A DNA stretch of 64,000 bases, taken from the NCBI GenBank assembly GCA_963725185.1, contig CAVRXO010000006.1, positions 248,001-312,000 on the forward strand, written 5' to 3'. The position numbers were made by a program, and so were the translations under genes. Each line of letters opens with the position of its first letter. Positions within the stretch are counted from its first letter, which is position 1. Below, one piece after another: positions 8,758 through 16,557 of this stretch. The DNA is from VAZQ01 sp963725185 (GTDB lineage Bacteria; Pseudomonadota; Alphaproteobacteria; Rhizobiales; Xanthobacteraceae). Under the pieces are notes generated by a model. It had not been told where the DNA came from. It made no database searches and saw nothing but the letters and a program-made list of their open reading frames with translations.

Positions 8758-8831
8758 GCACCGCCCTGCCAAACAACAAAATTCAAATGCGATTGCCCTG
8801 CTTTCAGGTGGATGTGAAGATGCGGCAGCCT

Positions 8832-9662
8832 TCAGCGGTCCGGGCCGATGGCGCTTTCGTGCCAGCGGCGCAGGAGGAGATGCGAGAGCAGCGAGAGCGC
8901 AAAGAAGATGACGATGCCGGCGGCCGACAGCAGCAGCAGCGCCGCGAACATGCGCGGAATATTGAGCCGGTAGCCGGATTCCGCGATCCGGTAGGCCAAT
9001 CCCGAGCCGGCCCCGGCCGAGCCGGCCGCGATCTCGGCCACCACGGCGCCGATCAGCGACAGCCCGCCCGCGATCCTCATGCCGCCCAGGATATACGGCA
9101 TGGCGGCCGGGAACTTGAGCCGGCGCAGCACCTGCCAGCGCGACGCGCCGTAAAGGGCAAACAGGTCGGCGAGATTGCGATCGACCGAGCTCAGGCCGAG
9201 CGTGGTATTGGCCAGGACCGGAAAGAAGGCGACGATCCAGGCGCAGGCCAGCACCGCCGCCGGCTGCGGCAGATAGATGAGCAGCAGCGGCGCAATGGCC
9301 ACGATCGGGGTCACCTGCAGGATCACCGCATAGGGATAGAGCGAATATTCGATGAGGCGCGACTGGTTGAACAGCACCGCCAGGCCGATGCCGCCGAGGA
9401 GCGCCAGCCCAAAGCCCTCGAGCGTCGTGGTGAGCGTGACCAGAAGCGAATCGAAGAGCAGCGCCCGGTCGGACCACAGGGTCGCGAAAACAAGCCCCGG
9501 ACCCGGCAGCACATAGGGCGGAATGGCCTCGATGCGCACCACCAGGTCCCAGCCCAGGACGCCGAGGGCGAGCACGCCGAACGGCAAGAGGATGCGCGCC
9601 GCCTGGTCGCGGCGGGCGCGAGCGTGCGCGCGGTCTTGCGCCGGATTGCGGGGCGCGCTCAT
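8832..9662 (-). CDS. ABC transporter permease (SsuC/TauC type)
   Basis: About 276 residues with six predicted membrane segments. The family is the nitrate/sulfonate/taurine-type importer permease. The cytoplasmic EAA-like loop that docks on the ATPase reads LFALYGASRWQVLRRLKFPAAMPYILGG. The start ATG (9660-9662) overlaps the stop of the ATPase gene (TGA within ATGA), so translation is coupled. The longer open frame that continues upstream to 10463 is the ATPase read out of frame and is not part of this gene. Confidence 0.85.
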   Translation of the reverse strand: MSAPRNPAQDRAHARARRDQAARILLPFGVLALGVLGWDLVVRIEAIPPYVLPGPGLVFATLWSDRALLFDSLLVTLTTTLEGFGLALLGGIGLAVLFNQSRLIEYSLYPYAVILQVTPIVAIAPLLLIYLPQPAAVLACAWIVAFFPVLANTTLGLSSVDRNLADLFALYGASRWQVLRRLKFPAAMPYILGGMRIAGGLSLIGAVVAEIAAGSAGAGSGLAYRIAESGYRLNIPRMFAALLLLSAAGIVIFFALSLLSHLLLRRWHESAIGPDR

Positions 9663-10445
9663 TCGGCCCTCGTCGCCATGGCGTCCGCCAGGGCTTCGGA
9701 TGCCATCCGGCACCAGCCCACATATTCGGCGGAGGTGCGGAAGCGCTCGTCGCGCGGATAGGGCGCAGCGATGACGAGCTCGCGGAAGACCCGGCCCGGC
9801 CGCGGCGTCATGACGACGATGCGGCTCGAGAGATAGACCGACTCGAACACCGAATGGGTGACGAACACGACGGTCTTGCCCAGCGTCTGCCAGAGCGTGA
9901 GGAGATCGTTGTTGAGCCGGAAGCGGGTGATCTCGTCGAGCGCCGCGAACGGCTCGTCCATCAACAGCAGCTTCGGCTCGGTGACCAGCGCGCGCGCGAT
10001 CGAAGCGCGCATCTTCATGCCGCCGGACAATTCGCGCGGATAGGCGCGGGCGAAGGCGGCAAGGCCCACCCGATCGAGCGCCGCGCCGATCTTCGCCGGC
10101 GCGTCCGCCTCGGCGTCCAAGAGCCGCAACGGCAGGCGCACATTGGCCGCGACGGTCGCCCACGGCATCAAGGTCGGCTCCTGGAACACGAAGCCGATTT
10201 GCGCGCTTGTTGGCGCCGCCCTGCGCACCCGACCATTCGACCGCGCCGCTGTCGGGCTCGCTCAGCCCGGCGACGATGCGCAGCGCGGTCGACTTGCCGC
10301 AGCCGGAGGGCCCGAGCAGCGTGAGAAACTCCCCCGGCCGCACCGACAGGTCGAAGCCATCGAGCGCGACGACCCCGTTGGGAAAGGCCTTGCGCACGTT
10401 GCGCAACGCAACGATCGGAGACGGGGCGGGATCTTCACTTGGCAT
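9659..10445 (-). CDS. ABC transporter ATP-binding protein (SsuB/TauB type, one frameshift)
   Basis: The N-terminal part reads MPSEDPAPSPIVALRNVRKA ... with Walker A GPSGCGKST. After about 10208 the frame moves, and the rest (SAQIGFVFQEPTLMPWATV ... MATRAE) carries the Q-loop, the signature LSGGM, Walker B LLLMDEP and the switch His in VFVTHSVFES. One extra base explains the break. It energises import with the permease and binding protein flanking it. The start may be ATG 10445 or ATG 10463. A palindromic element (10453-10547) covers the start region. Confidence 0.85.
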
Positions 10446-10452
10446 CGCAGGC

Positions 10453-10547
10453 GCAGCCCGCATCAGGGGGTTTGCGCGGGCCTTTGCGAGCTATGGCGCA
10501 ACGCGGGGGCAGGATTCCTGGATTTCGCTTCGCTCCATCCAGGCTAC
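10453..10547. repeat. REP-like element (GTAGCCCGCAT type, degenerate left end)
   Basis: The left end GCAGCCCGCATCA is a decayed form of GTAGCCCGCAT(A/G)A. The right end CATCCAGGCTAC matches the right ends of the elements at 41731-41826 and 37846-37918. The interior (GCGGG...GAGCTATGGCG...GCGGG) also follows the 41731 copy. It separates the binding-protein gene from the ATPase gene within the importer operon. Confidence 0.65.
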
Positions 10548-10561
10548 AAGCCGCGGACATT

Positions 10562-11666
10562 TCAATTCTTCGGCCGCAAGTCGATGCCGACGCGCTTGTT
10601 CACGAAGGCCAACGTATAGGCACGGCTGAGATCGATCGAGCTCTTGACCACGCCGGCGCGAACCATCTTGTCGAAGAAGCTTTTCATGCGCGCGTCCGTC
10701 ATGGCGCCGATGCCGAGCGTTAAGGTGTCGCCGGAATCGACGATGCCGTATTCCTTCATCTTGGCGACCGAATAGGCGAGCAACGCGTCGGTCATCTCCG
10801 GATTGCCCTTCTTGATGAGATCATTGCCGGGCTTGTTGTCGCCGTAGATGTAGTTGTACCAGCCGACGATCGAGGCATCGACGAAGCGCTGCACCAGATC
10901 GGGCTTCTGCGCGACCAGGTCGCGGCGCGTCTCGATCAGGGTCGAATAGGCGTTAAAGCCATGGTCGGCGAGCAGGAACACCTGCGGCTTGAAGTGGCCC
11001 TTGCGTCTCGATCGCATAGGGCTCCGACGTCACATAGCCCTGCATGGCGCTGCTCTGGTCGGCGAGAAACGGCTGCGGATTGAACGTGTAGGGCTTCACG
11101 CGCGCTTCGCTGAAGCCGTAATCGGCCTTGAGCCACTGGAAGTAGCTGGCGATGCCCTCCTTGGAGACGAACAGCGTCAGCCCCTTGAGATCCTCGAATT
11201 TCGCCACGCCCGGATGCGCGATCAGCACCTGCGGGTCCTTCTGGAACATGGCGGCGACCGCCAGGGTCGGAACATTCTGCTCCACCGCGTCGAACGACTG
11301 CAGCGTATTGGCGCTCATGAAGAAGTCGATCTTGCCGACCGGCAGCAGGATGCGGTTGTTCACGTTCGGCCCGCCCGGCACGATGGTGACGTCGAGCCCG
11401 TAGCGCTTGTAGGTGCCGTCGGCCAGCGCCTGATAGAAGCCGCCGTGCTCGGCCTCCGCCACCCAGTTGGTGCCGAAGGAAACCTTGTCGAGCGTTTGGG
11501 CGGCCGCCGGATGGGCGGCGAAGGCGATCATGACCAAGGCGCTGCAAATGGCGCCAGCCCTAGGGCGCAATCGCTTTATTGCGCCGCTCAGCCAGGCCAT
11601 GGGCATCGAGGTTTTTGGCGGGGCTGATGGCGCAATAAAGCGATTGCGCCCTACGAAAGGAATCAT
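10562..11666 (-). CDS. ABC transporter substrate-binding protein (NMT1/THI5-like, one frameshift)
   Basis: A periplasmic binding protein of the NMT1/SsuA class: DKVSFGTNWVAEAEHGGFYQ, IVPGGPNVNNRILLPVGKID, FMSANTLQSFDAVEQNVPTL. The frame moves at about 11010 (EPYAIETQG then HFKPQVFLLADHGFNAYSTL) and ends VGIDLRPKN. The start at 11666 is supported by an AGGAGCG ribosome site that overlaps the stop codon of the RimK gene. The codons after it read through a palindromic repeat (11560-11654) before the hydrophobic stretch ALVMIAFAAHPAAAQ, so the signal peptide carries a repeat-derived insertion. Ligands of the class include thiamine precursors, sulfonates and aromatics; which one applies here is unknown. 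Confidence 0.8.
11560..11654. repeat. REP-like element, family A, inside the binding-protein gene
   Basis: Left hairpin: arms GGCGCAAT and ATTGCGCC around CGCTTT, with foot CTAG instead of GTAG. Right hairpin: arms GGCGCAAT and ATTGCGCC around AAAGCG, followed by CTAC (11651-11654). It matches the elements at 21037-21130 and 59639-59731 in ends and length. It is translated in frame near the N-terminus of the substrate-binding protein. Confidence 0.85.
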
Positions 11667-11675
11667 AACTCGCTC

Positions 11676-13137
11676 CTATTGCTCGAAGCGCTCGATGAAC
11701 CAGCGCAAGAGCCTGATCCAGATCTCGTCCTTGCCGACCTGATCCTCGATGCCGTGCTCGAGGTTGGGATTGTCGTTGACTTCCATGACGACAAAGCCCT
11801 GGTCGGTCTGCTTGACGTCGACGCCGTAGAAGCCCTCGCCGATCGGCCGGGCGGCGCGCGCCGCGATGTCGATGAGCTCGCGCGGCGCCTGATCGATCTC
11901 GAAGGTGCGGAAGCCGCCCTCGCGCGAGGAGCCGTCGGCGCCGTGCTTGACGATCTGCCAGTGGCCGCGCGCCATGCGGTATTGGCAGACGAACAACGGC
12001 TCGCCGGCGAGCACGCCCACCCGCCAGTCGAACTCGGTCGGCATGAACTTCTGCGCCAGCAGCAGATCGGTCTCCTCGAACAGCTCGTCGGCGATGCGCT
12101 TGAACTCCTCCAGCGAATGCACCTTGTGGACGCCGCGCGAGAACGAGCCGTCGGGGATCTTCACCACCAGCGGCAGGCCGAGCTCGTCCATGGCCCGCGG
12201 CAGGTCGCCGGCATCGGCCAGCATGACGGTGGGCGGCGTCGGCACCTGGTTGGAGCCGAGCAGCTCCATCAGGAACACCTTGTTGGTGCAGCGGATCATC
12301 GAGATCGGATCGTCGATGACCGGCATGCCTTCCTGCCAGGCGCGGCGGGCGAACCGATAGGTGTGGTTGTCGATCGAGGTGGTCTCGCGAATGAACAGCC
12401 CGTCGTATTCGGCGAGCTCGGCCAGTTGCCGGCGGGTGATCGGCTCGACGTCGACGGACAGCTTCTCGGCGATGCGCGCCAGATGCTTGATCGAGGCCGC
12501 CGAGGAGGGCGGCATCTTCTCGTTCGGATCGTACAGCACCGCCAGGTCGTATTTGGCGATCGTGCGCGCCTTGGGATCGCGCCAATCGCGCTTGGTATGC
12601 TGATGCAGCGCCTCGCGCAGGAACGAGGCCCTCGCCGTTGGCGAGCCGGGTGATGTTGCGCGGCCGGATGCGCTCGATCGAAAGCCATTCGCCGGGCTCG
12701 ACGATGACCTCCAGCGCCGGACAGCGAAACCAGTCGAACAACAGCCGCCCGAACGATTCGAAGCGCGGGTCGCGGGCGATGCCGAAGCAGACCAGGAGCT
12801 TGAATTCGCCCTCGAGCTGGAAATCGGCCCGGCGCGCGCAGCGATTGAGCTCGTCCTCGAGATCCGGCAGCGCGTGCTCGTAGAGCTTGGCCTCGCGCAG
12901 CTCCAGCATGGTCTCGACGGTGGGCACCACCCGGTGGCCGCGCGCTTCCGCCAGCAGCGAGGCATAATAGCCCTTCGACTGATACGCATAGGAGCGCGCC
13001 AGGTTGACGAGCTTGGGCCGGCCGACATCGAACAGGCGGGGACGCGCGAGGTATTCGCTCGTCGTGATCACCTTGTGCGGAGTCTCGGCGTTGGGGAGGT
13101 CTTTGGGCTGGTCGACCAGAATGACCCAGCCGGTCAT
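11676..13137 (-). CDS. RimK-family ATP-grasp ligase with N-terminal RLAN domain (one frameshift)
   Basis: The N-terminal region (MTGWVILVDQPKDLPNAETP ... LANGE) matches the RimK-like ATP-grasp N-terminal (RLAN) domain. After a one-base shift at about 12630 the protein continues ASFLREALHQHTKRDW ... RFIER with the ATP-grasp domain. This includes TNKVFLMELLGSNQVPTPPT, the phosphate loop DGSFSRGVHK, and the metal site MEVNDNPNLEHG. RimK-type enzymes ligate amino acids (often glutamate) to a carboxyl end. The stop codon of the preceding GNAT-C39 gene... overlaps this start by four bases, and the binding-protein gene follows after nine bases, so this is the centre of an operon. The acceptor is unknown. 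Confidence 0.85.
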
Positions 13138-14273
13138 CGTGAAGGTCCTTTCCGGATGACGATCGCCGCGCTGAGATGGTCGCGACCCAAACGGGTCATG
13201 CGCTCGAACGCGGCCCAGGGCACCGCGTAGGTCTCAGGCGCAATCGCCTTTCCATGTTCGTCTCTGTTGGCTGCCGGATCGTGCAGGAGAATGTGCCGTC
13301 CCTTGCGGCCGAACGCAAATACCCAGTGCGGCTGTCCCCTGCCCGCCATCTGATAGCCTGAAATCAGCACGATGGCCACTTTCCCTTCGTCGAAAGCGCG
13401 CATGAGAACCGATTCGCCCGCCGGCGCCAGGTGGGTGGGGATATCCAGTGCGCGAGCTTCCCGACGGAACTCGGCCTGTGTCACCTCCATGACACGCCGC
13501 TTGTCGGCGGAATTGACGGTCTCGAGAAAATACGGTCCGGCGCGGCTGGCATGAATTTCCGGCTCGAGGCCCCGTCGCTTGAGCGTCACAGCCAGGCCAT
13601 AGACCTCGCATCCGCCCAGTCCCGAGGCGAGGAAGATGGTGGTGGCGTCCCGCCAGAGCTGGAACTCGAACACCGGCCCCGGCTTGAACGACCGGTCCGC
13701 CCAGGCCAGCGCCATCATGATACAGGCCGGCCCGCAGGTAAACTCCGTCGTCTGATGGAAGTAGCGCGGCACCGCCTTGAGCGCAGCCGGCGCCGGCGCC
13801 AACGGCTTCTCAAATCGCAGCGCATCGCCGCCGTCCTCGTAATAGCCGGCGTGCCGGCCGAATTCCCGGTAGCCGCTCTTGCGGTAGCGCGCGATCGCCT
13901 TCGCATTGGTCTCATGCACCTCCAGGCGGATCGCGCCGCAGCCGCGCTCGACCGCGGCGGCTTCCGCGGCCGCCAGCAGCATGGGCCCGATGCCGCGCCC
14001 GCCCTTATGCGGCGCGACCGCGATCGAATAAAGCCGCGCCACCGCCGAGCGCGGCCGGAACAGAACGATGGCGGTGCCGGCGAGATCGCCCTCGTGCTCG
14101 GCCACGAGCACCACGGCGCTCGGCGAGCACAGAAAGTGCCGCAGGCTGCGGCGGGAGAGGTGGTCGGTGGCAAAGACGCGATGCTCGAGCGCGTCGAGGG
14201 CATCAAGGTCGGCGGCTTTCGCCTCGCGGAGGCGAACGGCCGGCGTGGATTGGTGGGCCATGGAGGTGCGCAT
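13134..14273 (-). CDS. GNAT acetyltransferase fused to C39-like peptidase
   Basis: A 379-residue two-domain protein. Residues 10-165 are a GNAT domain (acetyl-CoA loop APHKGGRGIGPMLLAAAE; EVHETNAKAIARYRKSGY). Residues 175-375 are a papain-like C39-type domain: the catalytic Cys in TTEFTCGPACIMMALAW, the His in GRGQPHWVFAF and the Asp in LLHDPAANRDE. This fusion is known to occur next to RLAN-type RimK ligases, and here the genes overlap by four bases. It may process or trim a peptide or amide made by the ligase. Start at 14273; an ATG four codons later is possible. Convincing SD sequence not seen. Confidence 0.85.
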   Translation of the reverse strand: MRTSMAHQSTPAVRLREAKAADLDALDALEHRVFATDHLSRRSLRHFLCSPSAVVLVAEHEGDLAGTAIVLFRPRSAVARLYSIAVAPHKGGRGIGPMLLAAAEAAAVERGCGAIRLEVHETNAKAIARYRKSGYREFGRHAGYYEDGGDALRFEKPLAPAPAALKAVPRYFHQTTEFTCGPACIMMALAWADRSFKPGPVFEFQLWRDATTIFLASGLGGCEVYGLAVTLKRRGLEPEIHASRAGPYFLETVNSADKRRVMEVTQAEFRREARALDIPTHLAPAGESVLMRAFDEGKVAIVLISGYQMAGRGQPHWVFAFGRKGRHILLHDPAANRDEHGKAIAPETYAVPWAAFERMTRLGRDHLSAAIVIRKGPSR

Positions 14274-14291
14274 ATGCGGCCGAGCAAAAAT

Positions 14292-14378
14292 TCAGGAGGA
14301 ATTTGAAATACTAAAGTCTTTTTTTGGCTCCCCCGACAAGAGGGTGAACCTGCCGGGCATCGGCTGCGACCAATGCAT
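14292..14378 (-). CDS. Possible 28-residue peptide upstream of the GNAT-C39/RimK operon
   Basis: A short frame MHWSQPMPGRFTLLSGEPKK..., ending DFSISNSS. It sits 18 bases upstream of the GNAT-C39 start on the same strand, with a GGAG about 8-9 bases before its ATG. It is unrecognised. It is listed only because ligase/peptidase pairs sometimes act on small peptides encoded beside them. The open frame extends further upstream without clear start support. Chance is the leading explanation. Confidence 0.2.
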   Translation of the reverse strand: MHWSQPMPGRFTLLSGEPKKDFSISNSS

Positions 14379-14669
14379 GTTCGGCCGCTCCGGCCACGAG
14401 TTCAAACCGCCTTCGACGTCCCCTCTTTGGTCAAGGATCTGCCGCCCAGCAGTTTTTCGAGGTTTGTGATCGGCGCGTGCGCCCCCATCCACCCCGCGTC
14501 GGTTCACGCGGCCCGCTCGGACCTCGGTCCGGGCGGGCTTGCGTTTGGTCTGCCGGTCGGCGGTTCCCGCTGGCGCCGGCGGCGGCACCCGAAGATTGGC
14601 CAGCGCTGCGAATAAGGACTACACCGGTTGCTGATTTCCGCTGGCAACCCGTGAGACCGCGAGATTTCC
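14379..14669. other. Region between the GNAT-C39 operon and nikR
   Basis: With the preceding bases this makes a gene-poor divergent region of about 395 bases. The part near 14300-14345 is AT-rich (TTTAGTATTTC on the minus strand, and a run of seven A/T) and is a likely promoter region for the GNAT-C39 operon. The rest is GC-rich, with overlapping frames on both strands but nothing recognisable. Confidence 0.5.
14626..14649. promoter_or_regulatory. Inverted repeat upstream of nikR (possible operator)
   Basis: GGTTGC-N12-GCAACC lies 20 bases before the nikR ATG. NikR binds palindromes with a long spacer, so autoregulation here is conceivable. Sequence and spacing do not match the well-studied enterobacterial site, and a chance inverted repeat is possible. 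Confidence 0.25.
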
Positions 14670-15158
14670 ATGCAGCGAGTGACCATCACGATCGACGACG
14701 AGCTGATGACCGAGCTTGACCGGATCATCGCGGCCCACGGCTACCAGAACCGTTCGGAGGCGATCCGCGACTTGGCGAGAGCCGGCATCCGCGAGGCAGC
14801 CGAAGGCCTCGACCGGCAGCGCGACTGCGTGGCGGCGCTGGTCTACGTCTACGATCACGCGGCGCGCCAGCTGTCCAAGCGGCTCGCCGACACGTTCCAT
14901 GACCATCACGAGCTGTCGCTGGCTTCGATGCACGCCCACCTCGACCACGACAGCTGCATGGAGGTGACGATCCTGCGCGGCAAGACCGACAAGGTCCGCA
15001 AGTTCGCCGAGCACGTGATCGCCGAGCGCGGGGTCCGCCACGGCAGGGTGATGGTCGTCCCCACCGACGTCCTGGCCAACCCCCATCCTGGCGGACACGA
15101 CGAGCACCACGCGCATCCGCATCGGCACCCCGCACCGCGCCCGCGGCGCTCGGCCTGA
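14670..15158 (+). CDS. nikR: Nickel-responsive regulator NikR
   Basis: A 162-residue product. The N-terminal ribbon-helix-helix reads RVTITIDDELMTELDRIIAA and GYQNRSEAIRDLARAGI. The C-terminal ACT-like nickel domain has the ligand pattern of NikR: His in TFHDHHELS, His-x-His in MHAHLDHDSC, and the Cys. The tail is His-rich (HPGGHDEHHAHPHRHPAP), longer than in enterobacterial NikR, and could buffer metal. It precedes a NiCoT permease gene on the same strand, which is the expected target. Confidence 0.92.
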   Translation: MQRVTITIDDELMTELDRIIAAHGYQNRSEAIRDLARAGIREAAEGLDRQRDCVAALVYVYDHAARQLSKRLADTFHDHHELSLASMHAHLDHDSCMEVTILRGKTDKVRKFAEHVIAERGVRHGRVMVVPTDVLANPHPGGHDEHHAHPHRHPAPRPRRSA

Positions 15159-15324
15159 GAGCAACGACGGCACCCAGCCAGGCCACACGCTCTTGGGCGA
15201 GAGGTGAGCCAAGCGGCTTGCAGTCCTATCGCTTTTGGTCCGGATGCTTGCCCGGCCGTCTTGTGGCCGGTAGGATGATTCCTGTAATTGATCTTACTGA
15301 TGCCCCGGCTCCGGGCATTGAGCC

Positions 15325-16467
15325 GTGCCGAAAGTGTCGCCGAAAGTGTCCGTGTCCAAAGCACCCCTGCCGAAAGCTTTTTTTCCAAACGCGCTGCTGC
15401 ACGCCTTCAGCGACGGCGCCTCGACCCTGCGCGGGCGGATCGTCGCCATCTATGGGCTCCTGATCGCCGTGAACGTGGCCGCGTGGGCGTGGGCGCTGAG
15501 CGCCTTCCACGACTATCCGGTGCTGCTCGGCACCGCGTTCCTGGCCTACGGCTTCGGCCTGCGGCATGCGGTCGATGCCGATCACATCGCCGCGATCGAC
15601 AATGTGACGCGCAAGCTCATGCAGGAGGGCAAGCGTCCGCTGGCGGCCGGCCTCTACTTTTCGCTCGGCCATTCGACCGTGGTGGTGCTGGCGTCGATCG
15701 GCGTCGCCGTGACGGCGACGGCCTTCAAGGAGCGGTTCGCGGATTTGCAGACCGATCGGGAGCGTGATCGGCACCGCGATATCGGCAGCCTTCCTGCTCC
15801 TCATCGCGACCATCAACCTGGTCATCCTGGCCAACGTCTATCGGGCGTTCCGGCGCGTCAAGAACGGCGACGCCGTCGGCGACGAGGAGCTCGATCTCAT
15901 GATGGCGGGCGGCGGCCTGTTCGCGCGGGCGTGCCGATCGCTGTTCCGCCTGATCGAGCGCGAGCTGGCACATGTATCCGCTGGGCTTCCTGTTCGGGCT
16001 CGGCTTCGATACGGCGACCGAGGTCGGCCTGCTGGGCATCTCGGCCGCGGAGGCGGCGGGCGGAGTGTCGATCTGGTCGATCCTGGTGTTTCCGGCCCTG
16101 TTCACCGCCGGCATGACGCTGATCGACACCACCGACAGCGTCCTGATGGTCGGCGCCTACGGCTGGGCGTTCGTGAAGCCGCATTCGCAAGCTCTACTAC
16201 AACCTGACCATCACCTTCGTGTCGGTGCTGGTCGCCGTCATCGTCGGCGGCGTGGAAGCGCTCGGCCTCTCGGCCGACAAACTCGGTCTGCAAGGCGGTT
16301 TCTGGGACGCCGTGGCGAGCCTCAACGACAATTTCGGCATGCTCGGCTATCTCATCATCGGCATTTTCGCGGTGAGCTGGCTCGTCTCGATCCTGCTCTA
16401 CCGCCTCAACGGCTATGACCGGCTGGAGCTGGCCGCGCCCGCGCGCGTGCCGCCGGGATCGGCGTAG
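15325..16467 (+). CDS. NiCoT-family nickel/cobalt permease (three frameshifts)
   Basis: The signature RHAVDADHIAAIDN (HX4DH, essential in HoxN/NixA) lies in the first segment, followed by LYFSLGHSTVVV. The frame moves near 15754 (to GSVIGTAISAAFLLLIATIN), near 15962 (to SWHMYPLGFLFGLGFDTATE) and near 16182 (to KLYYNLTITF...VGGVEAL). Each is repaired by removing one base, and the joined protein has the normal eight-segment layout. The N-terminus (MPKVSPKVSVSKAPLPKAFF) is a short repetitive leader. It imports Ni2+/Co2+ and is probably controlled by the adjacent nikR. The stop TAG is formed by the GTAG foot of the element that follows. Confidence 0.85.
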
Positions 16468-16557
16468 GGCGGGTTCGCTTTAACCCGCCTTGCCGCAACC
16501 CGCCTTGCCGCGCGAGATGGCGGGTTAAGATGGCGGGTTAAAGCGAACCCGCCCTAC
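16464..16557. repeat. REP-like element, family A' (compensated stem)
   Basis: GTAG (16464-16467), then arms GGCGGGTT and AACCCGCC around loop CGCTTT. The right hairpin has arms GGCGGGTT and AACCCGCC around AAAGCG, then CTAC (16554-16557). The foot, loop, length (94 bases) and geometry equal family A, but five stem positions differ on both arms so that pairing is kept. The flanking convergent genes both end in the TAG within GTAG at the two ends. Confidence 0.88.

Noticed and set aside
8832..10463. A single 543-codon ATPase-permease fusion
   Set aside because: The middle part is the ATPase read out of frame. The correct frame ends at 9659, overlapping the permease ATG.
14379..14588. Longer 98-codon form of the frame upstream of the GNAT-C39 gene
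   Set aside because: The upstream part is Pro/Arg-rich with no ribosome site; only the last 28 codons have any start support.
15325..16467. NiCoT gene as a true pseudogene
   Set aside because: Three one-base breaks are all repaired by removing one base and leave a complete, motif-intact permease, so sequence error is more likely.
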